The translations under genes were made by a program, and so were the position numbers. The notes beneath the pieces are model-generated. The model did not search any database and had not been told where the DNA came from. It saw nothing but the letters and a program-made list of their open reading frames with translations. DNA of 40,493 nt from Microbacteriaceae bacterium (GTDB taxonomy: Bacteria; Actinomycetota; Actinomycetes; Actinomycetales; Microbacteriaceae), in NCBI GenBank assembly GCA_947453465.1, contig CANGGL010000010.1, forward strand, positions 1 to 40,493, written 5' to 3'. Positions 16,200 to 24,212 of the stretch are shown here, piece after piece. Numbering within the stretch: position 1 is the stretch's first letter; the number at the start of each line of letters is the position of its first letter.

Positions 16200-17435
16200 T
16201 TACTTTCGCACCAAGCTGGCTACGGCTTCAACGTGGTGAGTGTGCGGGAACAGGTCGAAGGCGCGAAGCGACTTGAGCTCGTAACCGCCCTCGATGAGCG
16301 GCTTGAGGTCGCGGGCGAGTGCGATTGGGTCACAGGCCACATAGACGATGTGCTTTGGCTGGATGGCTAGAACCTGACCAACCACCTTTGCACCGGCACC
16401 CGCACGAGGAGGGTCCAGCACAATGGTGGCGTTGCGAGGGCTTGCAGTCTTGCCGCCCTTATCTAGGTTGCTGACCCGCTCGTTCAAGAAACGTTCAACC
16501 GGCGCACAAACCGCCTTGGCGCGGGATAGGTCGGCTAGGTTCAGCGTCGCATCATCGGTTGCCTGGCGGAATGACTCGACAGAGGTGATGCGTAGGTCGT
16601 TGCCAAACTTTGCGGCCAGCGCACCTGAGAACAGGCCGACACCGCCATAGAGGTCTAGGTTGTCGGCATCTTTATCGATGCCAACCGCGGCAACCATATC
16701 GGTTACCGCACTGGAGAGCACTTCGGCAGCCTTCTTGTGAACCTGCCAGAAACCGCCACCGCTGATGCGGAAGGTGCGGCCGGCAACTCGTTCGATGAGA
16801 CGCTCATCACCCTTTAGCTTGCTGTCGATCTTCCACTGCACCTGACCGGTACTTGATGATGACAGTTCAATCTTCTTAACATTCTGGAAGTTCTTGTTGT
16901 GCATCTCGAGCTCGCGAAGGTCTTCGACCGCAAGCGGCAAATCCTTGACCTTGATGACCTCGTGGCTGCGCTCACGATAAGGGCCAACTGTTCCGGCTTC
17001 ATCTACGTGAAGTTGAAGTCGCGTGCGGTAGCCAAGGCCATTGGCCTCGTCATCTCCAGGCGCCGCCTCGACGACCGGACGCAGTTTGATGCCGGCCATG
17101 CGGTCTAGAGCTTCTTCGAGAACATCTGCCTTCAGCTCACGCTGACGGGCAAGTTTAATGTGACCAAATTCGGCACCGCCGGCACCCTGAGGGCCAGCCT
17201 GCTTCCATACCTGCGGCACGCGGTCTGGCGATGCCTCGAGAATCTGGATTGGTTCGGCACGGCAGAATGAACCGCCGCGGTCTTCATACACCTGAGCCAA
17301 GACTTTCTCGCCTGGCAAAACGTGAGAAACAAAGACCACGCGCCCGTCGTGGCGTGCCACAAAGATGCCGCCATGGGCAACTTTTTCGATGGTTAGTTGA
17401 AGATTCTGGCCGACCCAGTTTGTTGTTTTACTCAC
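16200..17435 (-). CDS. Class I RNA (uracil-5-)-methyltransferase, TrmA/RlmC/RlmD family, without Fe-S cysteines
   Basis: A 411-residue enzyme expected to methylate C5 of a uridine in rRNA or tRNA using S-adenosylmethionine. The N-terminal TRAM domain (about 8-65) is followed by an insert and the Rossmann domain with NLDLYGGVGLFSGALA (SAM binding), VLDPPRAGAG and YVACDPIALARDL, which carries the catalytic Cys and its neighbours. The four-cysteine iron-sulfur motif of RumA is replaced by QAGPQGAGGAEFGHIKLARQ. The GTG at 17435 is chosen because a CAGACT element lies six bases upstream. It is divergent from maf, with 25 bases between the start codons. Confidence 0.9.
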   Translation of the reverse strand: MSKTTNWVGQNLQLTIEKVAHGGIFVARHDGRVVFVSHVLPGEKVLAQVYEDRGGSFCRAEPIQILEASPDRVPQVWKQAGPQGAGGAEFGHIKLARQRELKADVLEEALDRMAGIKLRPVVEAAPGDDEANGLGYRTRLQLHVDEAGTVGPYRERSHEVIKVKDLPLAVEDLRELEMHNKNFQNVKKIELSSSSTGQVQWKIDSKLKGDERLIERVAGRTFRISGGGFWQVHKKAAEVLSSAVTDMVAAVGIDKDADNLDLYGGVGLFSGALAAKFGNDLRITSVESFRQATDDATLNLADLSRAKAVCAPVERFLNERVSNLDKGGKTASPRNATIVLDPPRAGAGAKVVGQVLAIQPKHIVYVACDPIALARDLKPLIEGGYELKSLRAFDLFPHTHHVEAVASLVRK

Positions 17436-17440
17436 AACTC

Positions 17441-17455
17441 AAGTCTGCCAGACTT
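17441..17455. promoter_or_regulatory. Palindromic bidirectional leaderless promoter between the methyltransferase gene and maf
   Basis: AAGTCTGCCAGACTT is a perfect 7-base inverted repeat around one C. Each strand therefore carries CAGACT exactly six bases before a GTG: plus strand 17449-17454 to maf at 17461, minus strand 17447 to 17442 to the methyltransferase at 17435. No ribosome site exists on either side. Two RNA polymerases could not occupy it at once. Confidence 0.55.
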
Positions 17456-17460
17456 ATCGC

Positions 17461-18102
17461 GTGACCCAACTCATTCTTGCCTCAACCTCCCCCGCCCGCC
17501 TCGCCCTGCTTCGCGCTGGCGGCATCGAACCGACCACCATCGCACCGGGTGTGGATGAAGATGCGGTTGCCGAACGAGCCACCTCGATGGGCCTGATTTC
17601 AAACACCGCCGAGATGGTTCATGTTTTGGCAAAAGCCAAGGCCGAGGCAGTCATCGACCACCCGGATGCCCGCGGTGGAATCATCATTGGCTGTGATTCA
17701 TCCTTGGAATTCGATGGCGAGGCCCTTGGAAAGCCACACGAACCAGAGGTTGCTCGTGAGCGCTGGATGGCAATGCGCGGGCGTTCGGGCAAGCTCTATT
17801 CGGGACACTGGGTGATTGACAACCGCGACCCACGCCCAGGCGTCACGCCCCCGGCCGTTGGCCATGTTTCGGTGGCCGTGGTCAATTTTGCCGACATTAC
17901 CGAGCGTGAGATTGACGCCTATGTCGCCACCGGCGAACCACTAAAGGTTGCCGGCGCCTTCACCATCGATGGGCTCGGAGGCGCGTTCCTAAAGTCGATC
18001 GAGGGTGATGCCCACACCGTGATTGGCCTATCGCTGCCAACCCTGCGCGAATTAGTGCGCTCGCTTGGCGTCGAGTACACCGACCTCTGGAACCTGGGCT
18101 AG
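17461..18102 (+). CDS. maf: Maf family nucleoside triphosphate pyrophosphatase
   Basis: Maf proteins hydrolyse dTTP, UTP or modified nucleotides to monophosphates and act as house-cleaning enzymes. The 213-residue protein starts with the canonical LILASTSPARLALLRAGG, has GCDSSLEFDG with the catalytic Asp, RSGKLYSGH, and ends with TIDGLGGAFLKSIEGDAHTV. The start is GTG, six bases after a CAGACT element and without a ribosome site. Actinobacteria usually keep maf beside the acyl-CoA carboxylase genes, and here it still precedes accA, with accD-accE further upstream. Confidence 0.94.
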   Translation: MTQLILASTSPARLALLRAGGIEPTTIAPGVDEDAVAERATSMGLISNTAEMVHVLAKAKAEAVIDHPDARGGIIIGCDSSLEFDGEALGKPHEPEVARERWMAMRGRSGKLYSGHWVIDNRDPRPGVTPPAVGHVSVAVVNFADITEREIDAYVATGEPLKVAGAFTIDGLGGAFLKSIEGDAHTVIGLSLPTLRELVRSLGVEYTDLWNLG

Positions 18103-18128
18103 TCGGAAGTTAGTGGTCTTCACAGTAC

Positions 18129-18150
18129 TTTTGTGATTTTTTTGTGATTT
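18129..18150. repeat. Perfect 11-bp tandem repeat upstream of accA
   Basis: TTTTGTGATTT occurs twice without a gap at 18129-18139 and 18140-18150. The 11-base period is about one turn of the helix, so both copies face the same side. The repeat ends 29 bases before the TAGGCT -10 element of accA, a position suited to an activator site or a bent upstream element. Confidence 0.6.
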
Positions 18151-18179
18151 CACGCCAATAAAACCGGGCTCTTAGTCAA

Positions 18180-18185
18180 TAGGCT
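18180..18185 (+). promoter_or_regulatory. Predicted leaderless -10 element (TAGGCT-N7-ATG) for accA
   Basis: TAGGCT is followed by TGAACGC and the ATG at 18193. No purine-rich ribosome site precedes the ATG, which agrees with a leaderless transcript. Confidence 0.55.
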
Positions 18186-18192
18186 TGAACGC

Positions 18193-19971
18193 ATGACTAC
18201 GTCTAAGAAGATCACCAAGGTCCTAATCGCAAACCGCGGCGAAATCGCCGTCCGAATTGCGCGTGCAGCCAAGGATGCCGGCATTCTTTCGGTTGCCGTT
18301 TATGCCGACCAAGACCGCGATGCAATGCACGTGAAGCTAGCCGACGAGGCCTATGCGCTGCACGGCACCACCGGGCCTGAGACTTATCTCGTAATTGACA
18401 AGATTCTTGGCGTCGCGAAGAAGTCTGGCGCAGACGCAGTTCACCCTGGCTATGGATTCTTGGCCGAAAACGCCGAGTTTGCCGCCAAAGTAATTGAAGC
18501 GGGTTTGATCTGGATTGGCCCATCACCAAAGGCCATCGAGCAGCTTGGCGATAAGGTCTCGGCACGTCATGTTGCCGAGCGCGCCGGCGCGCCACTGGCC
18601 CCGGGAACCCTTGACCCTGTTTCGGGCGCTGCCGAGGTTCTAGATTTCGTTGCCCAGCACGGCCTACCGGTTGCAATCAAGGCTGCGTTTGGTGGCGGTG
18701 GCCGCGGCATCAAGGTGGCCTACAACGTCGAAGAAATCCCTGAGCTTTTTGACTCGGCAACCCGTGAGGCGATTGCCGCCTTCGGTCGCGGCGAGTGCTT
18801 CGTCGAGAAGTACCTCGAGAAGCCACGCCACGTTGAAACTCAGTGCCTCGCTGATGCCTACGGCAACGTAGTGGTGGTTTCAACTCGAGACTGCTCACTC
18901 CAGCGCCGTCACCAGAAGCTTGTCGAAGAGGCACCGGCTCCATTCCTAACCGATGAGCAGGTCCGCCGACTATACGAATCTTCAAAGGCAATCTTGAAAG
19001 AGGTTGGTTACCAGGGCGCCGGAACCTGTGAGTTCCTAGTTGCCCAGGATGGCACCATCTCATTCCTCGAGGTCAACACCCGACTTCAGGTTGAGCACCC
19101 AGTTTCTGAAGAAGTGACCGGAATCGACCTAGTTCGCGAGCAGTTCCGTTTGGCCGAGGGTGGTGTTCTGGACTATCCAGACCCACAGGTCAAGGGCCAT
19201 TCATTCGAGTTCCGCATCAATGGCGAGGACGCCGGACGCAACTTCATGCCGGCACCTGGCCCGGTTCACGTTTTCAAGGCACCTTCGGGCCCTGGCGTCC
19301 GCGTTGACACCGGCGTAGAATCTGGCGATGTCATCTCTGGTTCATTCGACTCAATGGTTGCCAAGCTGATTGTGACTGGCGCCACCCGCGAAGAGGCTCT
19401 TGCCCGCTCACGTCGTGCACTGGCCGAAATGGAAGTTGCCGGCCTACCGACCGTGCTCCCCTTCCACCGCAAGATCGTGAACGACCCAGCCTTCATCGGC
19501 GACCAGAACACCGGCAAGTTCGGCATCTACACCCGCTGGATCGAGACCGAGTTCATCAATGACATCCCAGCCTGGTCGGGAGTTGCCGAGCAGGGCGCAG
19601 AGCCTGCCGAGCGCAACAACGTTGTGGTTGAGGTTGATGGAAAGCGTGTTGAAGTTTCACTGCCAAAGCGTCTGCTCGGCGGTGGCGCTGCAGCCGGCCC
19701 GGTTGCCCACGCTCCAAAGCGCGCATCACACGGCTCATCGGCTGGCCCAACCTCAAGCGGCAACGCGGTCAAGGCACCGATGCAGTCAACCATCGTGAAG
19801 GTAGCCGTTTCGGTTGGCGATGTTGTGGCTGAGGGTGACCTGGTCATCGTTCTTGAAGCAATGAAGATGGAGCAACCGATGAACGCCCACAAGGCAGGAA
19901 CCATCAAGTCGGTAACCGCAGTGGTCGGCGAGACTGTGCCGGCTGGCACCGTTCTGCTCGAACTCGAATAA
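18193..19971 (+). CDS. accA: Acyl-CoA carboxylase alpha subunit (biotin carboxylase fused to biotin carrier)
   Basis: A 592-residue AccA3/BccA-type subunit that carboxylates its own biotin with bicarbonate and ATP, then hands the carboxyl group to AccD. Biotin carboxylase fills residues about 5-455: [16 protein letters not shown] at the start, the ATP-grasp loop [12 protein letters not shown], and [20 protein letters not shown] with catalytic residues. The biotin carrier domain is at 522-592, with EAMKMEQP placing the biotinylated lysine at about 558. The gene stands alone between maf and a bidirectional terminator. AccD and AccE are encoded 7 kb upstream and BirA beside them. Confidence 0.97.
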   Translation: MTTSKKITKVLIANRGEIAVRIARAAKDAGILSVAVYADQDRDAMHVKLADEAYALHGTTGPETYLVIDKILGVAKKSGADAVHPGYGFLAENAEFAAKVIEAGLIWIGPSPKAIEQLGDKVSARHVAERAGAPLAPGTLDPVSGAAEVLDFVAQHGLPVAIKAAFGGGGRGIKVAYNVEEIPELFDSATREAIAAFGRGECFVEKYLEKPRHVETQCLADAYGNVVVVSTRDCSLQRRHQKLVEEAPAPFLTDEQVRRLYESSKAILKEVGYQGAGTCEFLVAQDGTISFLEVNTRLQVEHPVSEEVTGIDLVREQFRLAEGGVLDYPDPQVKGHSFEFRINGEDAGRNFMPAPGPVHVFKAPSGPGVRVDTGVESGDVISGSFDSMVAKLIVTGATREEALARSRRALAEMEVAGLPTVLPFHRKIVNDPAFIGDQNTGKFGIYTRWIETEFINDIPAWSGVAEQGAEPAERNNVVVEVDGKRVEVSLPKRLLGGGAAAGPVAHAPKRASHGSSAGPTSSGNAVKAPMQSTIVKVAVSVGDVVAEGDLVIVLEAMKMEQPMNAHKAGTIKSVTAVVGETVPAGTVLLELE

Positions 19972-19978
19972 CTTGAGA

Positions 19979-20018
19979 AATTAGAAAAGGCCTGCCGATT
20001 GGCAGGCCTTTTCTAATT
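19979..20018. terminator. Bidirectional Rho-independent terminator between accA and lpdA
   Basis: Eighteen perfect base pairs (19979-19996 with 20001-20018) around a GATT loop, with a GC core GGCCTGCC/GGCAGGCC. T-rich arm ends on both strands act as tails. It serves the converging accA and lpdA transcripts. Confidence 0.9.
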
Positions 20019-20020
20019 GA

Positions 20021-21439
20021 TTAATTCAATGGGCTGTGCAACGCACGCGCAGCATCGCTAATTGAACCCGACAGCGATGGGTAGACGGTGAAGGTACCGG
20101 CCAATTCATCGACGGTCAAACGGTTTTCGATGGCGATGGCGATTGAATAAATTAGGTCCGATGCACGCGGTGCTGCGATGACGCCACCGATCACGGTGCC
20201 ACCGGTTGAACAGATCAACTTAATGAAACCTTCGGTGAGGCCCTGCATTTTGGCGCGAGGGTTGGTGGTTAGGTCAATCATCTCGACGTGACCGTTCACC
20301 TTGCCTTCGAGGATGTCCTTCTCCATCCAACCAACCGAAGCGATCTCAGGGGAAGTGAAGACGTTCGAGGCAACGTTGCGAAGTTCGGTTGGCACTGCCA
20401 CGTCACCCATGGTGTGGAAGACAGCGGTGCGGCCCTGCATTGCGCTAACCGAGGCCAGCGGCAAGAAGGTGGTGCAGTCACCGACCGCGTAAACGTTGGC
20501 GCGTGAGGTTCGAGCGACCTTGTTCACCTGGACATGGCCAGATTCGGTCAGCAGAACGCCGGCCTCTTCAAGGCCGAGACCCTCGGTGTTTGGGATGGCA
20601 CCGACGGCCATCAAACAGTGTGAACCCTTGATTACGGTGCCATCGGCTAGGGTCACCTCGACGCCCGACCCGGTGTTGACCACCTTGTCGGCGCGGGTGT
20701 TTGAGTGAATGTTGATGCCATTGCGGCGGAAGACGGTTTCGATGAGATCGGCTGCATCTTTGTCATTGCCCGGCAAGACCTTGTCGCGGCTTGAGATCAG
20801 TGAGACCTCACTGCCGAGCCCACGGTAGGCCGAGGCAAACTCGGCACCGGTGACGCCCGAGCCGACCACAATCATGTGCTCTGGCAGTTCATCGAGGTTA
20901 TAGAGCTGGGTCCAGGTCAAAATGCGGTCGCCGTCTGGTTTGGCATCTGGCAGCTGGCGCGGGTGGGCACCAACGGCAACGATGATGGTCTTCGCCTCGA
21001 GCTTCTCTGGCTTGGTGCCATCGGCCGGGGTGGCAATCACGTGGTGGTTACCGTCGAGCTTGGCAGAACCGTGGATGACGCGAACGCCCTCTTTGACCAG
21101 GGTTTCGAGCATGTCTGAAGATGATTCCTCGGCAAGATCAAGCAAACGACGGTTCACCTGAGCCAGATCGATCTCGATCTTCGGCTTGACGGCCTGACCT
21201 GCAAATGAAAACTTCACTCCGAGGGTGGTGGCGTGAGCTACGCGCTGAGCCGCTTCTGCGGTTGCGATCAGCGTCTTCGAGGGCACTACATCGGTGAGCA
21301 CTGCTGCGCCGCCGATGCCGTTACGTTCGATGAGGGTGACTTCTGCGCCGAGCTGAACTCCGGCAAGAGCCGCTTCGTATCCGCCAGGGCCGCCGCCGAT
21401 GATGACAATATGGTGTTTCTTTGTTTTAACTTCACTCAC
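20021..21439 (-). CDS. lpdA: LpdA-type NAD(P)H-quinone dehydrogenase (flavoprotein disulfide reductase fold)
   Basis: A 472-residue flavoprotein with the FAD motif IVIIGGGPGGYEAALAG, a second NAD(P)-binding motif VVGSGVTGAEFASAY, YAVGDCT and a C-terminal dimer domain. The redox-active CxxxxC of dihydrolipoamide dehydrogenase is missing (GIGGAAVLTDVVPSK) and the catalytic His-Glu pair near the C-terminus is replaced (TVYPSLSGSISDAA). These are the features of M. tuberculosis LpdA (Rv3303c), which reduces quinones rather than acting as an E3 subunit. The GTG at 21439 is chosen because CAGAAT lies six bases upstream and the FAD motif begins 10 residues in. Confidence 0.93.
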   Translation of the reverse strand: MSEVKTKKHHIVIIGGGPGGYEAALAGVQLGAEVTLIERNGIGGAAVLTDVVPSKTLIATAEAAQRVAHATTLGVKFSFAGQAVKPKIEIDLAQVNRRLLDLAEESSSDMLETLVKEGVRVIHGSAKLDGNHHVIATPADGTKPEKLEAKTIIVAVGAHPRQLPDAKPDGDRILTWTQLYNLDELPEHMIVVGSGVTGAEFASAYRGLGSEVSLISSRDKVLPGNDKDAADLIETVFRRNGINIHSNTRADKVVNTGSGVEVTLADGTVIKGSHCLMAVGAIPNTEGLGLEEAGVLLTESGHVQVNKVARTSRANVYAVGDCTTFLPLASVSAMQGRTAVFHTMGDVAVPTELRNVASNVFTSPEIASVGWMEKDILEGKVNGHVEMIDLTTNPRAKMQGLTEGFIKLICSTGGTVIGGVIAAPRASDLIYSIAIAIENRLTVDELAGTFTVYPSLSGSISDAARALHSPLN

Positions 21440-21445
21440 CTCTTT

Positions 21446-21451
21446 ATTCTG
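21446..21451 (-). promoter_or_regulatory. Predicted leaderless -10 element (CAGAAT-N6-GTG) for lpdA
   Basis: On the minus strand CAGAAT (21451 to 21446) is followed by AAAGAG and the GTG at 21439. It lies back to back with the punA element, seven bases away. Confidence 0.5.
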
Positions 21452-21458
21452 CCAGTCG

Positions 21459-21464
21459 TAGACT
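21459..21464 (+). promoter_or_regulatory. Predicted leaderless -10 element (TAGACT-N6-ATG) for punA
   Basis: TAGACT is followed by CGAACT and the ATG at 21471. Only 31 bases separate the divergent lpdA and punA start codons, and there is no room for a ribosome site plus leader. Confidence 0.55.
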
Positions 21465-21470
21465 CGAACT

Positions 21471-22268
21471 ATGACAAACCCGTTCGAACTAGCCAGCGCA
21501 GCCGCCCAAAGAATCGCCGAATTGACCGGCATTGCGAGGCATGACATCGCCCTAACGCTGGGATCTGGTTGGGCCAAAGCAGCCGATTTGATTGGCGAAA
21601 CAGTGGCCAGCATTGATGCCACCGAGATTCCGGGCTTTTTGCCGCCCGCCGTCCCGGGTCACGTGGCCACCATTCGCTCGATTCTGCTGCCAAATGGCAA
21701 GTATGCGTTGATTCTCGGCGCCCGCAGCCACTACTACGAGGGGCACGGCGTGCGCCAGGTTGCCCACGGCGTGCGCACCGCGGCGGCTACCGGAGCCAAG
21801 ATCATGATTTTGACCAATGGTGCCGGCGGCATCAAGGAGACCTGGAAGCCGGGCACCCCGGTGCTAATCAGCGACCACATCAACCTCACCGCTGACAGCC
21901 CACTCGAGGGCGCGAAGTTCGTTGACCTGACCGACCTTTATTCGAAGCGTCTGCGTGAGATTGCCCGCACCGTTGACTCGAGCCTGGATGAAGGCGTCTA
22001 CTGCCAGTTCCGCGGCCCGCACTACGAGACCCCGGCCGAGGTTCAGATGGCCAAGACCATCGGTGGCCACATCGTTGGCATGTCAACCGCTCTCGAGGCA
22101 ATTGCCGCCCGCGAGGCTGGGATGGAAATTCTTGGACTCTCACTAATCACCAACCTGGCCGCAGGCATCCAGAAGACCCCACTGAGCCACGAAGAAGTGA
22201 TTCAGGCTGGCAAGGATGCCGAGGTTCGAATCAGCGGTTTGCTAGCGGAGATAGTCTCAAAGCTATGA
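21471..22268 (+). CDS. punA: Purine nucleoside phosphorylase
   Basis: A 265-residue phosphorylase that splits purine (deoxy)nucleosides into base and (deoxy)ribose-1-phosphate. Family II (trimeric) motifs are visible: LGSGWAKAADLIG for phosphate binding, GHVATIRS, RSHYYEGHG, TNGAGGI, YCQFRGPHYETPAEVQMAK and GMSTALEAIAAREAG, which holds the base-binding residues. The stop overlaps the ATG of the mutase gene (ATGA), so the sugar-phosphate product and its isomerase are made together. Same neighbour pair as Rv3307-Rv3308. Confidence 0.96.
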   Translation: MTNPFELASAAAQRIAELTGIARHDIALTLGSGWAKAADLIGETVASIDATEIPGFLPPAVPGHVATIRSILLPNGKYALILGARSHYYEGHGVRQVAHGVRTAAATGAKIMILTNGAGGIKETWKPGTPVLISDHINLTADSPLEGAKFVDLTDLYSKRLREIARTVDSSLDEGVYCQFRGPHYETPAEVQMAKTIGGHIVGMSTALEAIAAREAGMEILGLSLITNLAAGIQKTPLSHEEVIQAGKDAEVRISGLLAEIVSKL

Positions 22269-23929
22269 GCCACAACCTCGCCGATCTGATTGCTGCCGCC
22301 AGCGCCTGGGCAGACCAAGACCCAGATTTTGAAACTCGAGGAGAACTCGAGGAGTTGATCGATAAGCGCGATGTTGAGGCTCTGGCCTCTCGCTTTGATG
22401 GCCGGCTCGAGTTTGGCACCGCCGGGCTTCGCGGTGAGCTTGGCGCCGGTTCGAACCGGATGAACCGAGTGCTGGTCGCGCAAGCTGCCGCCGGCATCGC
22501 CCAGTTTTTGCTGACCACCCCAGAGTTCAACTCAGATGTTGAACCACCGAGCGTGGTGATTGGTTTCGATGGCCGCGTGAACAGCGCCGTCTTTGCTAGA
22601 GACTCTGCACAAATCCTTGCCGGAGCAGGCATCCGTGCCTTTCTGTTCGATGGCGTGGTGCCAACCCCGGTCTTGGCGTTTGCCGGCAAGCACCTCAAGA
22701 CTTCGGCCGCCATCATGGTCACCGCGTCACACAACCCACCTCGCGATAACGGCTATAAGGTCTATCTGGGCGGCACCAACGGCGGCTCCCAAATCATTTC
22801 GCCGACCGATGCAATCATCGCCTCGCACATCGCCGAAGTAGCTAAAACCAAGACTTTCAAAGAGATCAATAAGAGTGACAAGTTTGAACTTATTGGCGAT
22901 GAAATGCGTCAGGCCTACATCGCCGAAACTGCCGCCCTAACCGGTGAGGTTATCGAAGGCGACAAGGTTCGAATCGTTTACACAGCGATGCATGGCGTCG
23001 GCTGGCATATCGTCGAATCACTCTTTGAGTCGGTTGGCCTAGCCAAACCAGAGACCGTCACCGCGCAGTTGCTGCCGGATGGCAAGTTTCCGACTGTTGC
23101 CTTTCCGAACCCCGAAGAACCTGGGGCAATGGACCTTGCTCTGCAGGTGGGTCGAGAGCGTCGAGCCGACCTAATCTTGGCCAATGACCCGGATGCCGAC
23201 CGATTGGCAGTGGCCATCAAGGATTCAAAAGCGGCCACCGGTTTTCGACAGCTGACCGGAGATGAACTCGGGCTCTTGCTTGGCGATGAGATGGCCCGCC
23301 GTGCCGTTGCCGACCGCCGAAGCGGCACCCTGGCCTGCTCTATTGTCTCTAGCTCGGCGCTCGGCAAAGTCGCAGCCCACTATGGTTTCGGGTTCAAGGA
23401 GACCCTGACCGGTTTCAAATGGATCTCAAAGGTACCCAACCTGATTTTTGGTTTCGAAGAAGCACTTGGCTATTGCGTAGACGCTGACAACACTCCTGAC
23501 AAAGATGGCATCTCAGCAGCACTCATCGTGGCCGAGTTAGCAAACCGCCTGGCGAGCCAGGGTAAGACCTTGGCCGACCGCCTAGCTGACCTGGGTGAAC
23601 TGTATGGCCACTATGCCACCGGGCAAATTTCGATTCGTGTAACCGACCTGTCTATCATTTCGACCCTGATGCACAAGTTACGCAACGAAACCCCGAAAAC
23701 CATCGATGGTTTTGCAGCCGAATTCAGTGATCTCTCGCTGGGATCAAATGGCCTAGCGCCGACCGATGGCGTGCGCTTTGACCTGGCCGATGGCCGACGT
23801 GTGATTGTGCGCCCTTCAGGCACCGAGCCAAAGCTGAAGTGCTATTTGCAGGCAATTGGATCTAATGCAGAGAACGCCAAGGATAAGTTGGCTACGCTCA
23901 AGGCCGCTATGCAGGAGTTCTTAAAGTAG
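22265..23929 (+). CDS. Phospho-sugar mutase (alpha-D-phosphohexomutase family, PGM2/PmmB type)
   Basis: A 554-residue phosphomutase with the phosphoserine loop TASHNPPRDNGYKVY (Ser155), the metal loop DPDADRL (Asp308, 310, 312), the sugar-binding GFKWI and FGFEEALGY blocks, and the phosphate-binding RPSGTEPK near the end. The long type related to PGM2 includes enzymes with phosphopentomutase activity. Coupling to punA, and add, deoA and cdd close by, favour ribose-1-phosphate to ribose-5-phosphate conversion here; glucose or mannose phosphates remain possible. The last nine bases overlap the convergent PTS IIB gene. Confidence 0.93.
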   Translation: MSHNLADLIAAASAWADQDPDFETRGELEELIDKRDVEALASRFDGRLEFGTAGLRGELGAGSNRMNRVLVAQAAAGIAQFLLTTPEFNSDVEPPSVVIGFDGRVNSAVFARDSAQILAGAGIRAFLFDGVVPTPVLAFAGKHLKTSAAIMVTASHNPPRDNGYKVYLGGTNGGSQIISPTDAIIASHIAEVAKTKTFKEINKSDKFELIGDEMRQAYIAETAALTGEVIEGDKVRIVYTAMHGVGWHIVESLFESVGLAKPETVTAQLLPDGKFPTVAFPNPEEPGAMDLALQVGRERRADLILANDPDADRLAVAIKDSKAATGFRQLTGDELGLLLGDEMARRAVADRRSGTLACSIVSSSALGKVAAHYGFGFKETLTGFKWISKVPNLIFGFEEALGYCVDADNTPDKDGISAALIVAELANRLASQGKTLADRLADLGELYGHYATGQISIRVTDLSIISTLMHKLRNETPKTIDGFAAEFSDLSLGSNGLAPTDGVRFDLADGRRVIVRPSGTEPKLKCYLQAIGSNAENAKDKLATLKAAMQEFLK

Positions 23930-24190
23930 CGACGCCGAGAGCTTTTCGGTGATTTCTTCGAGGTCGAAGAAATGCTCGATTGGCACGATTTCTGAAGGCA
24001 GACCGGTTAGCTGGTCAACTAAATCCGGTGTAGTCAAAATAATCTGAGCATCACGTGATTCGCGGGCAATGGCCACGCTGGTCGCATCCACGGTTGCATC
24101 GATGCCAAGTTGACGCAAAACTTTCTCGGCGTTCATCTTGAGCAAAACAGACGTGCCGATACCCATCCCACACACGGCAATAATCTTCAT
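23921..24190 (-). CDS. PTS sugar transporter subunit IIB (lactose/ascorbate-type fold)
   Basis: An 89-residue phosphocarrier. The P-loop CGMGIGTSVLLKMNAE begins at Cys7, the expected phospho-accepting residue of IIB proteins of the ascorbate/galactitol group. The rest fits the small IIB fold with a C-terminal helix. The ATG at 24190 is chosen because the beta-strand MKIIAVCGMGIGTS starts there; longer readings add no family sequence. It lies 22 bases after the IIA gene as the last gene of the nucleoside operon. No IIC membrane subunit occurs in this window. Confidence 0.9.
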   Translation of the reverse strand: MKIIAVCGMGIGTSVLLKMNAEKVLRQLGIDATVDATSVAIARESRDAQIILTTPDLVDQLTGLPSEIVPIEHFFDLEEITEKLSASLL

Positions 24191-24212
24191 GCTTCTATTC
24201 TCACCCGCCGAG

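Noticed and set aside
20021-21439. Assignment as dihydrolipoamide dehydrogenase (E3)
   Set aside because: The redox cysteines and the catalytic His-Glu pair are both absent, so the LpdA-type quinone reductase is the better call.
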